Shown here in pieces: positions 49,589-62,188 of a DNA stretch of 64,000 nucleotides. Position numbers and translations under genes: made by a program. Under the pieces are notes generated by a model that was not told where the DNA came from, ran no database searches, and saw nothing but the letters and a program-made list of their open reading frames with translations. This stretch comes from Coleophoma eucalyptorum. Its lineage: Eukaryota > Ascomycota > Leotiomycetes > Helotiales > Dermateaceae. The DNA is taken from positions 1,302,001-1,366,000 of the forward strand of contig JALRME010000006.1 of the NCBI GenBank assembly GCA_026120035.1, in the 5' to 3' direction. The stretch's first letter is position 1. The number at the start of each line of letters is the position of its first letter.

Positions 49589-51991
49589 TCAACAAGCGGC
49601 AACTCTTGCAGTATAAGGAGATATGCCACCAGACTCAGTCAGGAATCCATATGTCCCGCTAGTAGTCGTTCCGATGAGTACAAAATGTCTCATGTTTCCA
49701 GCGATATTTGTCGCGATGCCTATACCTAAAGTGTCTATTAAACAGGTACCCGTGTTTGGATCCCCGGCCGGATAATAGCAGTAGTCAGGAGTTCCAGTGG
49801 GTGTTCCAGTGTCAAGGGTCGATACAAAATTGTTTACACTTCCACTTGAACTAGTGACAAGGACTCCAGCACCAGTTCCGCATGTCCGAGAAGGATTGTA
49901 AATAATCTGAAACTTAAAGTTATTCGGTCCACTGGTGCTTTGAAATTAGAGCAGCCCGATGGTGCTGGACCTGGTACTAGTACTAGAAGAACTCGTGGTA
50001 GTAGTGGAAGAATCTGTAGATGTTGTTGACTCACTTGAGATGGTAGAAGTGGAAGAATCCGTGGATGTTGTAGACTCACTAGAGGTGATAGAAGTGGAGG
50101 ACTCCGTAGACGTTGTCGACTCACTTGATGTAGTAGAAGTGGAAGATTCCGTAGATGTTATCGACTCACTTGAGGTAGTAGAAGTGAAAGATTCCGTAGA
50201 TGCTATCGACTCACTCGACGTAGTAGAAGTGGAGGAGTCAGTGGATGTTGTTGACTCACTTGAGGTGGTAGAAGTTGACGAATCCGTGGACGTTGTCGAA
50301 TCAGTAGATGTTGCTGACTCAGTCGACGTAGTTGATGGGGGAGAATCCGTAGATGTTGTCGACTCACTCGACGTACTAGGAGCGGAGGGACCCGTGGACT
50401 TAGTGGAATCAGTAGATATTGCCGACACAGTCGACGTAGTAGAAGTGGAAGAATCCGTGGATGTTGTCGAGTCACTCGAGGTAGTGGAAGTGGAAGAATC
50501 CATAGATGTTGTCGACTCACTCGAGGTTGTCGACTTACTCTAGGTAGTGGAAGTGGAAGAATCCATGGATGTTGTCGATTCACTCAAGGTGGTAGAGGTG
50601 GAAGAATCCGTGAATGTTGTCGACCAACTCGAGGTAGTGGAAGTAGAAGAATCCGTGGATGTTGTCGACTCGCTCGAGGTAGTAGAGGTGGAGGAATCCG
50701 TGGATATTGTCGAATCAGTAGATATTGTCGAATCAGTAGATATTGTCGAATCAGTAGATATTGTCGATTCACTCGAGGTAGTAGAAGTGGAGGAATCCGT
50801 GGATATTGTCGATTCACTCGAGACAGTAGAAGTGAAAGAATCTGTAGATATAGTTGACGGTGAGGACTCAGAAGCTGTGGTAGAGAAAGAGAGACTAGTT
50901 GACGAGTCGCTTGTTAACGCTGGGGTCGTAGAAGACTCGCTGGTAGGCGTCTGAATGGTAGAACTGCTTGGACTTGTTGTTAATATTGATGGGGTAATCT
51001 GACTTGTGCTGCTTGGCACCGTTGCACTCATTGGTTCTTGGACCGTGGAAAACGATGAACTTGCAGAATTGGTCAAAGATATTGGAAACAGTTTAGAGCA
51101 ATCAGCCGGTACAGCACTAAGATCCACTGGCAGACAGCCTGTAGGTAGAACGCCATTGAATACAACTTGTAGTGTGTTCCCGACGAAACATAATGATACC
51201 GTGCCAGAGATGAACGAATCGTTTCTCCAAACCAGGATTCTGTTTTCAACAAGAAAAGTTGTTGTAATGTTCAATACTGTAGATGACGGCTGAAAGGCTT
51301 GGCTCGAAATATTAGGCGAAGTAGAATATTGTGAGCCATTGGAAAACAGATTGTAGCCGATAACACTGAATACAACACTGGATTGACATTGTGTAGCGAT
51401 TAGCGACGACTTTCCAATAAATCCAATCGGTGATGTGGTGACTTGATGCTTCTTGGAGTTTAGACGAGGTACAACCTGAAGGAAAAATGGAGCACTCGAT
51501 GGCTCTTGGGTACTGGATATCCTGGTATGATTAGAGTCAAATATATCCTTAGATCGAATGAACACCTACAATGTTGAAGAAGTCGTAGAGGCTGTCTCAA
51601 GAGAAGTTGGAGTCGATGCATTCACAGGGAGTGCGGTTCTGAGAGTGTTAAATAACGACAGCTAATGAGGAATATACTTACTGTGTAAGCGTGGAAGTAG
51701 CTGTGATACTTGATGTGTAGGTGACTGTTGAAGTTGCTGTTATAATTGTGCTAATGTATACAGGTGCATTGTTTATTGTTACCTCAATACCTCCGTTGAT
51801 GTTGATCGTAGTGTCCGATCCGAAGTTTTGATTGATCAAAACAGGATGTTCGTATTGAATCGTCTGTAGGGTAATGTTTGAAAAGCCTCCTGGACATAAT
51901 CCCTCTTGTATTGCTAGTGGGCTGAGCGTGAAGTTTTTAGCAGCGGTACAGGTCAGCAGTGAGATAAAAATCAGAAGCAAGAAAGAACCAT
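49589..51991 (-). pseudogene. Ser/Thr-rich cell-wall protein with DUF7908-like domain, interrupted
   Basis: Reconstructed on the minus strand as exon 1 to 51682, exon 2 51638-51568 and exon 3 51512-49589, with good GT-AG introns. A secretory leader precedes a Val/Thr-rich part and a DUF7908-like domain (PFFLQVVPR, ATQCQSS, RILVWRNDSF, LCFV, PTGCLPV). A long Ser/Thr repeat tract follows, then a C-terminal Cys-containing domain of about 118 residues. The frame is broken three times. The only nearby ATG (51991) is out of frame with the leader. A TAG lies in the repeats at 50542-50540, where sister repeats have TCG. A TAA lies at 49948-49946, after which the same frame stays open to the natural end. 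Intact homologues would be surface or adhesin-like wall proteins. Sequencing error in the repeats is possible. Confidence 0.7.
49960..50880 (-). repeat. Ser/Thr-coding minisatellite
   Basis: Imperfect units of mostly 45 bp encode variants of SESTTSTDSSTSTTS. The number and order of units are irregular, with a local run of four 15-bp units (coding STDST-type) near 50700-50765. This structure is typical of length-variable fungal wall proteins. Confidence 0.85.
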
Positions 51992-51999
51992 GATGGTAA

Positions 52000-53998
52000 A
52001 ACTTTAGAGCAAACGCCCCAGCAGGAAGATCAAGAGAGCTTGGATATCGACAAACAGGAAACTTCCAGGGAGAGTGTAGACAGACGGATATAATATATCT
52101 AGATGTTCTGACTATGCCTTAAAGAACTAGTAGAGACGGCGAAAGTGTTTTTTTCGGATCCTTACTTCAAACAATGTTTGCCAAGCAAAAAGGAAACTCG
52201 ATATATATCTATTGCGTTCCCTAACGTCTCTATGGAAATTTTTTAAGCCCGGAAATTGCGACAGTCTATACAGTCTATACTACACTAAGTGAAGCTGCGG
52301 AAGTAACCAGGCTTTGTTAAGGAATGTAAGTTAGTAGCATTGTATAGCAGACGCCCTGTCCATCGAACTTGAATACCACCCTTCCTCCCTTACTTTTTCA
52401 GGCTCTCCATATTTTGCTTGCTGCATTAAATCCTAGTACATTTAATCCTTTCGCTTAAAGAATTCCTAATATTTGCTAGAGCAGGTTCCTGTCACATAGG
52501 AACCAGCATTACATGATCATTCAATCTACGAAGCAAAAGATCCGGCTCTCCTGACACAAGCCTGAACGCAGACGCTCTCTGATATTCCTATTTAATGCTC
52601 TACGTTCTCTTTTTTTTATGATACAGGTTTACAGATATCAATGCTCTGCTCTACTGGTCTAGCTAGGCGCGCAGTTCCTTGCAATTTTAATGGTAATGAT
52701 GTCACCCCAGATATCGCGACTGTGCTACACTGAATGAAGCTGCGCATGAAATTAGTTCTCTCAAAATTTCACCCGGTTCCTTAAACTAATTTCAGCTTAC
52801 TGGTGCCTAGACCAAAATTCTGACACTAGTCTCGGGTCTGCAGTTTGAAGCATTGTCATATGCCCAGAGCTCGCCGGAAGCTCCCCCTATGATTCGTTAC
52901 ATTCTCAAGCAACGATTAGTGTCCTCACATCATCTGGATTCATACCATTTGTGTCAACCAAAAAGAGATTGAGTAGTCAAGTCACGTCATTGGTAGGTTT
53001 CCATTCAACTGTCCTTCAAGCTATTGTTTGGCCTGGGTTAGAGTTTCACGATACAATAATGATGCGCGAGTGCTACCAGATACTCATCCGAAATTGCAAA
53101 AGTACATCGTACCGACAGAAAGAACTGTCATCTTTCAGCGCTGCAGAGTCTAACGTAGTTGGTGGACCTCTGAACAGTGACTGATTCAAAATCTCTGTAT
53201 CTGGCAGTATATCAATCTTGCAACAAATACCATCGTTTTGTGAGAAACTTGGCACATCAGCTGGAACAATAGTCAAAATATGGCATTCCATTTATTCCAA
53301 AGACAAATCTTGTCTCCGCTAAGATCTCTTTGCTGCGGCTCATCGTAGACTCTATGATTTATGTACGCCGTGGGTCGATGGGGATACACTTGAACCAGCT
53401 CATCCAGAGGACAAAATCCTTGCCGGGCTCTCCCTCGTTTCACAGAATGTGCGAAATCTAGTACTGAAGCGCGATTATGCAAGTAAAACTTCTAGGATAG
53501 TTTAAGCTTTCATGTTGCACTACGTCGAAGCACAAAAGAAGAGGATCGCGTAATGGTTAGAGGATATTTGATATTTCCTACAGTATTACCGAATTCAACA
53601 AAATTTGTTGTGATGAGAGCTATATATCCTAGGAAGCAAAGCATGGAACACACTGAAGCGGCTGAATATCCTCCCTAGTTGCGGCTGCGGAGTGGGGTCT
53701 GCGGAAGCGGGTGCACGTGCGGGTTTTTTGTAGATGGTGTTCGCTAATTTTCCTTAATCTGGTTCTCCTGTATCTCCTTCCCGCATCGATGAGAAGTCGA
53801 GTAATAGTCTCAACGATTGATGTCGTTCACCAAGCACAGGTATCCCTGGATACGAAAATGAAACCAGAAATAGATGGGTTGAACTCCTCAACAATTCTTT
53901 AGAAGAAAGAGATGCTCGAAAATATATAATGTCAAATTCTCCCGGATCGAAACAGTTCATCATCACTTCCTAACTATTCAAGAAAAGATCGCTCCTTC
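52000..53998. other. Intergenic region, 2 kb
   Basis: No gene recognised. Short frames (for example 52951-53184) lack domains. It includes promoter space for the wall protein (left) and the OYE homologue (right). Confidence 0.45.
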
Positions 53999-55290
53999 AT
54001 GATGGGGTCCCAACACCAAGACCGTAGTGCCCAAAAGCTTTTCACTCCTTTGCAACTGGGGTCTATAACCATCTCTCATCGCGTCATAATGTCCCCACTC
54101 ACGCGTATTCGTTGTCCTGGTGGGATTCCTTCTCCTTTGGTCGCGGAGTATTATGCACAACGAGCTACAATGGGAGGCTTAATTATTAGCGAGGGGATGC
54201 ATCCTAGCTTTATGGTCCACTACTATGCAATCCTAATATAAACCCGAGCTAATGGGATATCTTAGGGAGGCAACCTGTTGAATGTCCCAAGCATGTATTC
54301 TCCCGAACATGTGCGAGCCTGGAAAGTCGTTACAGATGCAGTACATGCGAGGGGTGGATACATGGTATGTCAATTATGGCATATCGGGCGATTTGCAACA
54401 TCCCACAATCTCGGAGGCCGTCAGCCACTAAGTGCATCTGCAACCAATTCTGGTGTTGGAAACTTGTTTACGCCACAGGGGAGGGTGCCAAGCGAGACAG
54501 CGAGGGAGATGACATTGGAGGATATTCGAGTGACGATTGAGGATCACGTCCATGCTGCAAAATGTGCTATTGACGCCGGGTTTGATGCTGTTGAGATCGT
54601 AAGTCTTATTTACAGTCTGCTAGGTGGAATACTGGCTGATATTGATAATGGCAGTCCTCAGCAAACGGATATCTCTTCGACCAATTCCTCAATGATCGCA
54701 CAAACCTCCGAAATGACTACTACGGGGGTAGCGAAGCTAACCGTTCTCGTTTGATTCTTAAAACTATAGATGCTGTTGCAGCTGCGATAGGTGCCAGCAA
54801 AACAGCTGTACGATTTAGTCCCTGGGGAACAGTAATGATACCCCTTGCCTCGGATCCGATTTCAAACTGGACATACGTCTGCACCGAAGTGGAGAAACGC
54901 AGGCTTGCATATGTGTGCTTGACTCAACCAAAGACTGACCTTTTCCTTTCTTCTGGCACCAAATGGGAGAACTTGCAGAAAGCATCAGAATACGGAACTA
55001 TCGCTGCGAAGAAGGAAGACATTCATCTTGAGCATTTTGAGAAAGTTTTGAAAACGACCCCTAAACTCGCTACAGGAGAATACAATGGAGAGAATTGTTT
55101 TGATGAGGTTGAGAGGGGAGAGCTAGATGCTGTAACATTTGGAAAGTGGTTTATAAGTAACCCGGACTTAGTAGAGAAGGTGAGGCTAGGGTTACGTCTG
55201 ACGCCGTTTGATAGAGCACAGTTCTATGGCAGTGGAGCAGAAGGATATACGGATCACCCTGTTGGGGAGGTTGTGCAGGTAGATATGTAG
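53999..55290 (+). CDS. NADH:flavin oxidoreductase, Old Yellow Enzyme family
   Basis: Exons 53999-54214, 54266-54598 and 54655-55290; introns 51 and 56 bp; 394 aa. The FMN-barrel begins with LFTPLQLGSITISHRVIMSP and continues with MVCQLWHIGR, DQFLNDRTNLRNDYYGGS, VRFSPWG, and the C-terminal AVTFGKWFISNPDL and GAEGYTDHP. Where OYE proteins usually have the substrate-binding His-x-x-Asn (HSANGY), the splice gives SSANGY (about residues 184-189): His is replaced by Ser, Asn kept. The donor of intron 1 (GTCCAC) is weak, though frame and branch site fit. The family reduces activated alkenes with NAD(P)H; activity here may be altered. No partner genes are evident. Confidence 0.82.
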
Positions 55291-56557
55291 TCATAATGGA
55301 TAAGTATTGCTAAGAGACCTTGTACATTTCATGACTTGTTACGACATGGTAGTAAGTAGAGGACAATTAAATTGATGGTTTTGGGACTGTCGTTTAAAGC
55401 TGCTGATAAGACAAGACAATATAACCTATCAATAAGTTAGTCAATCCAGCCCTGCATTGTGGGTTTCCACTACACAATCACGGCAATGATAGTGAAAATA
55501 CAGCGTTAAGGCCCTTAGGAGCTAGATTCAAGTTGTACAAAGGAGGTTTTCTATCAAGGTATCCATAGCTTAATTGATGTTAACTTAAGACTACGTATAT
55601 TGTTTATGTGTCTATTGAAAAAACCATCCTAAATTTTAGAAAAGTAAGTCTAGTGTTCAAAGAAATACAAGGATATAAGCTCGCAATTATTGGCGTGTTT
55701 TCAAGTGTTCCACTCTTGTATGTCCTACTCGCTTATAATTTACGATATACATACCTTGTCAACTGCCAAGATCAGTTATTTCAATTTCAAAATTAAATAA
55801 ATTTGTGGAGTTAACGTTGTTTTGCAAGGAGAATCCCAAGCTCTAGGGCCCTTGAATGATGTAAAACAATTCAGCAAGGAAAATAAAATATCTGGTGGCA
55901 CCGGACTAAAGCTGCTAACAAATAAAAGCTGATCTGCTTTCGGCAAATGCGAGATCTGGAGGATTTGTAAACTCTGCAATACTGAACGAATAAGGTCTAG
56001 GGTGTCTGATATACGAATAGTAATGGACAGCACCTTCTAAGCGAGCCACGAGGTATGCTTACTGTTGAATATTGGATTGTTTTGTGAATTAATGGGGCGA
56101 CAATCAAGGATCTTACCGTGGACTAAGGAAAAACCGCGGATAATGTCAAGTCCCACCACTCTAATACGAACCATGGACCTCATTTTTGAATAGACTTTGC
56201 GCATGATGTCATTCTGCAGGAAAAGATATTTACGAGAGTCAAACTGTAATTTTTCGACACTGGAGAATTCGAAATTGGCTTCAGATGAACATTCAGTATA
56301 TATCTTTGCCCCATATTTTAGCTGGATAACCCACACTCGCTTCCCTCCGCACTAGATGTCTCTATGACGAGAGAACGCGGGACCGAGCAGCAGATCGATA
56401 TCTCCTGTTTTCTCCACGAGCATTAGTGGGCTTCGCGGTTTACGAAATCCCCACACATCCGGAATTGTAAAATGGAAGTATCCTCACCTCCCCCATTCTC
56501 AATTCCACCAGAGACTTGCACTTCATTCTGTTGGCACGTCAGCAGCGCACACCCAAA
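55291..56557. other. Intergenic region, 1.3 kb
   Basis: AT-rich, no gene recognised. A 99-codon minus-strand frame at 56336-56037 has no domain and no supporting context. Confidence 0.45.
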
Positions 56558-58227
56558 ATGAGGGCAACAATTCCACTCTTCGCTCTTCTTGCACTTGGCC
56601 AAGCAAGCATCAGCACCAGTAATTCTACTGCTGCTCCCTGGAAAGATCTTACAATCTCGGCTTCAAGCACCAGTAGATACCTTCATAGAACTAGCAGTGC
56701 GCAGCCTTTCTTTTGGCAGGCTGACACTGCGTGGGAGCTGTTCCACCGCTTGAATCGCAGTGATATCGACGTTTACCTACAGGATCGAGCTAGCAAAGGA
56801 TTCAACGTTGTCCAAGCCGTTGTGATATCAGAGCTGAATGGAACCACCTTTCCAAACTTTTACGGAGACCTTCCTCTTCATAATGCTGATCCCCTTCAGC
56901 CGAACGAGGCATACTTCGCACACGTAGATTGGGCAGTCCAGCGCGCTGCTGAGTATGGAATTCTTATTGCTTTGGTTCCCACTTGGGGCCGCTGGGTCAA
57001 TTGCGGGTGGCATAATGGTCCTGTCATCTTTGATGAAGACTCAGCTGAGTCTTTTGGTACTTTCGTAGGACAACGTTATCCGGGGCTTCCTAAGATAATC
57101 GGCGGTGATTCGAACGGCTTCTGGGCGTGTAATACTTCAGCCGCCCAAGATAAATTTAGAGAAGACCCATCTATCAACCCCAACACTTTACTTGGACCAA
57201 TTACCGACACTCGTGCTATCTGGCAGGGCATGGTGAAAGGATTTCAGAAGGCTGAGATGCAGGCAGGCTTTGATGCCTTCGTTGTATGGCATCCTACAAA
57301 TATGTGGATTTCAAAGCCTGAAACACCACTGCCTTATGGCCACAACGTAAGTTTGCCACCTTGCCGCAGAACCTGACTTCAATTAATGGTTCTCAGTACA
57401 TGAACGGCAGCTTTGGGGATGTTACACTTGACGCCGTGCAGTCAGGCCATAACATTCCAGATAATGACACTCTTGACGCCGAATTCAATGTTTTGACTGG
57501 GTGGGACAGCACCAAAAACTACCAGAACATTATCGATATGCGTAAAGAGTTTTCAGGACCAGTTGTGGATTTGGAGAATCATTACGAAGGAGCAAATATT
57601 GGATTTAACTCATCCAGGCCTCTTTGGAACTCTTCGCATGTCCGCCATGGCTTTTATAATGCTTTCCTCAGTGGTTCCTGCGGTTTCACTTACGGAGCTC
57701 AGGCCATTTGGCAGATGTACGCGCCACTGGAACAACTGGCTCGACCTGACCTCTACATAGAGCCCCAGCTGGAGCAGCCTATCAATGAATCATGGCGGGA
57801 TGTGCTGAAGTACGAAGGCGCCACACAATCCGGCTTTTTGCAGAAACTGTTTTCGTCTCTTGACAGAGAAGCCTTTGACAGCATGCTGCCAAATCGCACC
57901 TTCATATTTAACTCGGATGATCAATCGGATATTCTTAGCTATGATGGGAATCGGTATGTTGCAGGGCTTTCTAGCCATTCTGAGTATTGGGTGTATACTG
58001 GATATGGCGACACATTTGATCTAGACCTTGATGCACTTGCTGGTCATTTTGGTACGCCTGGAGCTTACAGCCAAGTTCGGTGGTACGACCCTCGCCAGGG
58101 AGAGTTTGTCAATATGACGGCTACCAGCATTCTTTCTCTTGCGGGAAAAGAAACGTTTGTACCCCCAAGTAGCGGTGGGGTCGATCATGATTGGGTTTTG
58201 AATCTGAAGGTTTATGAGCGCCCATAA
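56558..58227 (+). CDS. Secreted DUF4038/GH140-like glycoside hydrolase
   Basis: Exons 56558-57346 and 57397-58227 (50-bp intron); 539 aa. A signal peptide is followed by a TIM-barrel domain of the DUF4038 type: PFFWQADTAWELFHRL, RASKGFNVVQAVV, IALVPTWGRWV and IIGGDSNGFW. The second exon has VQSGH, PVVDLENHYEG, RHGFYNAFLSGSCGFTYG, and a C-terminal beta domain with VRWYDPRQGEF. Bacterial GH140 members are apiosidases acting on pectic rhamnogalacturonan II, and fungal secreted homologues are probably plant-wall hydrolases. Exact activity is inferred from family only. The many N-glycosylation sequons suit secretion. Confidence 0.88.
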
Positions 58228-58494
58228 ATGTGGTTGGGCGGTTGATCTTTATAGGCAATCAAGGAGCCAGCTGTAGGATTCAATTCCTTGTATAGAAGAA
58301 TGAATGAAATGTATAGACTATACATCGGCCCTGCTCTAATACCAGATTCCTCGTAATCTCACTCACAGCCCACTAACTTAACCTTGTGTGATCTGCCTAC
58401 CACACCTTCGTGAGTGCTAATAGTCGACCCTGGATTTCTGAGAACTAAATATATGTCAGCACATAAACTTCGATATTAAGCAGCATGAAATACT

Positions 58495-60576
58495 TTACAT
58501 CGCATTCCTCTGAGTCATGGACCCTGTAGGACTAATATCTTCCGCTATCCGGTCACTAGCCAAGTGGCTTGCAGAATCAACAATTAATGGACGAACAAAC
58601 ATAGTAGAACGATGTGATTCATGTCCACTATCAGTGTTGATACTGTGCTCGTATCCGCTCTTTGGATATCCCCTTGCTGTGGCACTCAATAGTTCAAGCT
58701 CAGTATTTAACTGTATTTGAGACTTGACAAAGGAGGAACGATCGTCAGCCATTGGTTGATATCGAGCATCAGGATTCTTTCGAAAACATGCATAGGCTGT
58801 GGCAATCAAGACAAGAATTATAAGAACCGTTGATAAAGCAATGTTGACAATAAAGAATAGAATGCCGACTATACTAGTCATTAAGGCCGGTTGGTTGAAA
58901 ATGTCGCTAAATATAAGAAGGGAGATAGCGTTTAGCAGGTTGACAGCATAGATAGAGATGTTGAAATTGTTAGTCTTCTTGTCCATCCATGGTCTGACAA
59001 TGCTGGCTCCAATCAATTGAATAGCTTCAATGACCAGAAGTGCAACAGCTTGGAATGTGCTGTTACCTTCCCCAAAAGCAATTATCATTCCCTTCACCAT
59101 AATATAGGCTAGTATTGGGACGATAAAATAGTATGCAGTAGCTCGGAACTGCATATATAAGAAGCCCCATTTATTAAGAGCGTAGGGGTCCGAATACAGC
59201 ATATAGGCTGGGCTGTTATACGCCAAAGCGGAACGTTTAGCGATATAGATGACCTTAGCTGCTCCCCACCAAAGAGTTCCAGTCACTCCAAGAAAAAAGA
59301 AGATAGCTAGAACTAGTTCAGCTGGTGAGTCAACTTTTGTAAATTCCCACAAGCACAAGACAGTCATCTGGGGGTATCCAACCAGAACCATTCGGTATAA
59401 AATCCCCTTAAGCATGATGTACCACCCATTGCGGAAAGTCTGAAACTTGTCCTTCTTCATCCAGTTTGCTTCTACTGCCATTTCGCAGCATAGTTTTGAT
59501 ATGGCGACGAAGAAAATCGTGAGTAGAATAAAGATGGAGAAAAATGCAAGCCCCGTGAAGAAAAAATTGGTGGATTCGATGCCGGCTCGGAATGCAACTC
59601 GATTTATACCCTTAACAATATGCGTCGTTGAAGTCTCTGTAGAGCTAGAAGTTTTTCTTCCAGATATTTTGTTGTGCGGGCGTATAAGATCAATAGTAGT
59701 GTCCACTCTCTTCTTGTCAAATTTAAGGATGGATCGTTTCTCAACCTGGACAGACGTAGTAGTGAGGTCGTTTAAAAGAGTAGCAGGAACGCCCCCCGTT
59801 GATTTTTGATACCAGGTCGCAAATTTTTGTATGAAGCCAACATTAATAATTCCTATGCTCCAATCGAAGTTCTGCGTCCATGACTGTACAATAGGTGGAA
59901 GAGAGACCGTAGTAAGTCCAAATATAGCCTGTGCCTGGAAATATCCAAAAAGAGAGAGCGTATTTGCAGCAACATGAGCAGCAGTGTTTGAATTTCCTAA
60001 CCCTGAGGTTATGGCTGAGGCAGATAAAGCTACACTAGCAATCACTGCAGTGGCCCACTTAACACCTTTCTGGTCAACTGTTTGTCCGCTAGACAAGGTA
60101 GCCTCTAAGCAAGCCAGACTGGTATTAGGATTGGAAGTAGGGCTGATGATAACCTTAACACTAGCATCGAGATCTGGTACGGCGTATACAATCGAGGGAA
60201 TTTCGTGATTTACGTCCTGAGAAACCTGAATATTGGACTGGATATCAATTTGACCAGTATTCATCGGACATAACCCGCTCCAGCTTAGCGAACATGCGTC
60301 AATAGTCTCTGAGAGGATTTTGTAACCATAGGCTATAACATCAATTGTAAGGGTAATGTTGCCTTGTATTGAAGAGATTCCAACAACATCGAAGGTGACA
60401 GTGGAATTGTTTGGCGTATATACCACATCAAACAAACTGGCAGTAAAGTTCGAATTATCCTGGCATGAATTTAAAGACTTTGACTCGATTAAATTGAGGG
60501 CGAAAGTAGAAGAGACAAGAGAGAGAACGCAGATCAAGAAGGCGAACGGCGAAGATGATAGAGTTGAAGCTCTCAT
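58495..60576 (-). CDS. FLC/TRP-like membrane protein with ML-like lumenal domain
   Basis: Single exon. The ATG at 60576 gives 693 aa and places the signal peptide at the very start; an in-frame ATG at 60645 adds 23 polar residues. The mature N-terminus is a Cys-containing ML-like domain (about residues 30-170). A long loop and then about eight or nine membrane spans of the fungal TRP/flavin-carrier (Flc, PKD2-like) family follow, ending in a cytosolic tail. Yeast Flc proteins act in ER FAD transport, calcium homeostasis and wall maintenance. The role here is inferred from that family. The loop after the lumenal domain contains Lys/Arg-rich segments. It is convergent with the DUF4038 hydrolase gene. 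Confidence 0.85.
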   Translation of the reverse strand: MRASTLSSSPFAFLICVLSLVSSTFALNLIESKSLNSCQDNSNFTASLFDVVYTPNNSTVTFDVVGISSIQGNITLTIDVIAYGYKILSETIDACSLSWSGLCPMNTGQIDIQSNIQVSQDVNHEIPSIVYAVPDLDASVKVIISPTSNPNTSLACLEATLSSGQTVDQKGVKWATAVIASVALSASAITSGLGNSNTAAHVAANTLSLFGYFQAQAIFGLTTVSLPPIVQSWTQNFDWSIGIINVGFIQKFATWYQKSTGGVPATLLNDLTTTSVQVEKRSILKFDKKRVDTTIDLIRPHNKISGRKTSSSTETSTTHIVKGINRVAFRAGIESTNFFFTGLAFFSIFILLTIFFVAISKLCCEMAVEANWMKKDKFQTFRNGWYIMLKGILYRMVLVGYPQMTVLCLWEFTKVDSPAELVLAIFFFLGVTGTLWWGAAKVIYIAKRSALAYNSPAYMLYSDPYALNKWGFLYMQFRATAYYFIVPILAYIMVKGMIIAFGEGNSTFQAVALLVIEAIQLIGASIVRPWMDKKTNNFNISIYAVNLLNAISLLIFSDIFNQPALMTSIVGILFFIVNIALSTVLIILVLIATAYACFRKNPDARYQPMADDRSSFVKSQIQLNTELELLSATARGYPKSGYEHSINTDSGHESHRSTMFVRPLIVDSASHLASDRIAEDISPTGSMTQRNAM

Positions 60577-60645
60577 ATTATGCGACAGCATTATACAGGA
60601 GAGCCCCTGATTATTCATACTGCCATTTCCCCTCTGCTTGACCAT

Positions 60646-62188
60646 TCTTGGTTTTCAAAAGGCGGATTGTTCGTGATGTAGGATAGATCTTCGTTGTGAT
60701 ATTGAATGCTACCCAGAAGTACTTGGAAAGGGGATGTCGGTAAATTGGTGAAAGGATTAAACAGCGAAAGCAATATTTGGATCCGAGCTACTGTGACGAT
60801 GATTGAGACAGCGTAGAAGAAGTTTGAAGTGTAGTTTTTCTAGCCCAGAGAAGGACGGGGTAGCAAGGGATCTCGAGTGAGAAGAGTTGTAGAAGCGGAG
60901 TGAGTGAGGCTGTCGATAGTCTTTGGAGGTAGAGCGGGGGAGTAATAATGCGGAAATCGTACAACCTAAGGGATCCTGATAGCTGGTAAAGGACGAAAAG
61001 CGAAGGATCGTAGTTCCAGGCGAAATTCTGATTCTGGAAAGGAGATTTAGAGCGTTGTTTGTGTATGTTCAGTTGGGATAAGGAACCATCTCAAACAATG
61101 AGGCAATATTAAAGGCATCAAAAGATACTTTGAGATAGTGACATTACATCCTGCCTATAATCGTCAGTATCCTCTCCCTCGCCTGACTTGTAGCCGTCGG
61201 GAGCTACTAAGCCACGTAATAAGTGGGCCACGGAAACAAGTATGCAACGTCAATTTTGTATGTGAAAATCAGCGAGAAAGAAGGAAACAAGCATCAATAC
61301 ACGACCTTATAATATAATAAGTTTATATGTTTTTTATCGAATTTAGGGCATGTGGAAGCTTGCAAAGTTAGAACTTCATTAGTTTTGCATGTCTGATTTT
61401 GCATAGGAAAAGGGAAGTTGGAAGGGAGGATGCTTGATTTTCACAGAAAAGCGATGTGACCCACTTGATTCCGTGGCTCACTTGCTTCCGCCGAGTACAA
61501 GCTGTGCGAGGGCCAGGATTGTGACGACTGGGTTAGAAACAACTTCTACAACCTAGATAGCTCACTGTTTGGACTTTTCTCGGATTTTTCTCGGCCGAGA
61601 CCTTTTTTCAAGAAGCTCAGCCTCAATTGCCACCCGAGTCCGAGCATACCAGCTCTGGTACCTTAATCTCCTTAATTAATAGTTCGTCCTTAATTGGGCA
61701 AAGAATAATATTCGAGCTATTAGTATTAATTGGAACCATATCGTGATTGGCGATCAATGAATCGGATCAACCAGTACTCCTGACTTAATGTGGAGCCTCC
61801 TAGAAGGTGCCTGAACGAGTGCCAATTGAGAAAAGTTTCGATTTCAAACGACGAAGCCTAAGTAGCTAGTCTATAGTAAAAGTATTAGAAATATCGCAAA
61901 GGAATCAGACCCATATCCGAGACAGCAGTATAACATCAATCATCTCTACTGCATAGTTGAAACAGAGCGCCTGGGGATAAACCAGCGCAAGGGGAAGAGC
62001 GCGTCTGGTCACAAACTCCCTTACAAGTGGTATCCTGATTACTGTTCATTTTTTAGTCAACTAGACGAAAGACAAATGAATTGATTATACTATTTCTTAA
62101 TCACTTAGCCACGAAACAAGCGTGAACCTAGTGTTACATGGGAATATTCGAATCAGACGCCTCATTATTTAGCTTACTTAAAAAGACA
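60646..62188. other. Intergenic region, 1.5 kb
   Basis: Long upstream region of the FLC-like gene with several purine-rich tracts (60660-61100), then AT-rich sequence up to the citrate-carrier 3' end. No gene seen. Confidence 0.45.

Noticed and set aside
49946..50124. Very short intron to bypass the TAA in the wall-protein gene
   Set aside because: The only phase-compatible donor would give a 33-nt intron with a poor GTCCAG donor, shorter than any intron in the window.
49959..50954. Val/Glu/Asp-rich plus-strand frames opposite the Ser/Thr repeats
   Set aside because: Complementary shadow of the Ser/Thr codons; no start context or domain, while the minus strand continues into real domains on both sides.
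53545..53610. tRNA-like A-box (TAATGGTTAGAGG)
   Set aside because: No matching B-box GGTTCRANNCC follows and no cloverleaf can be folded.
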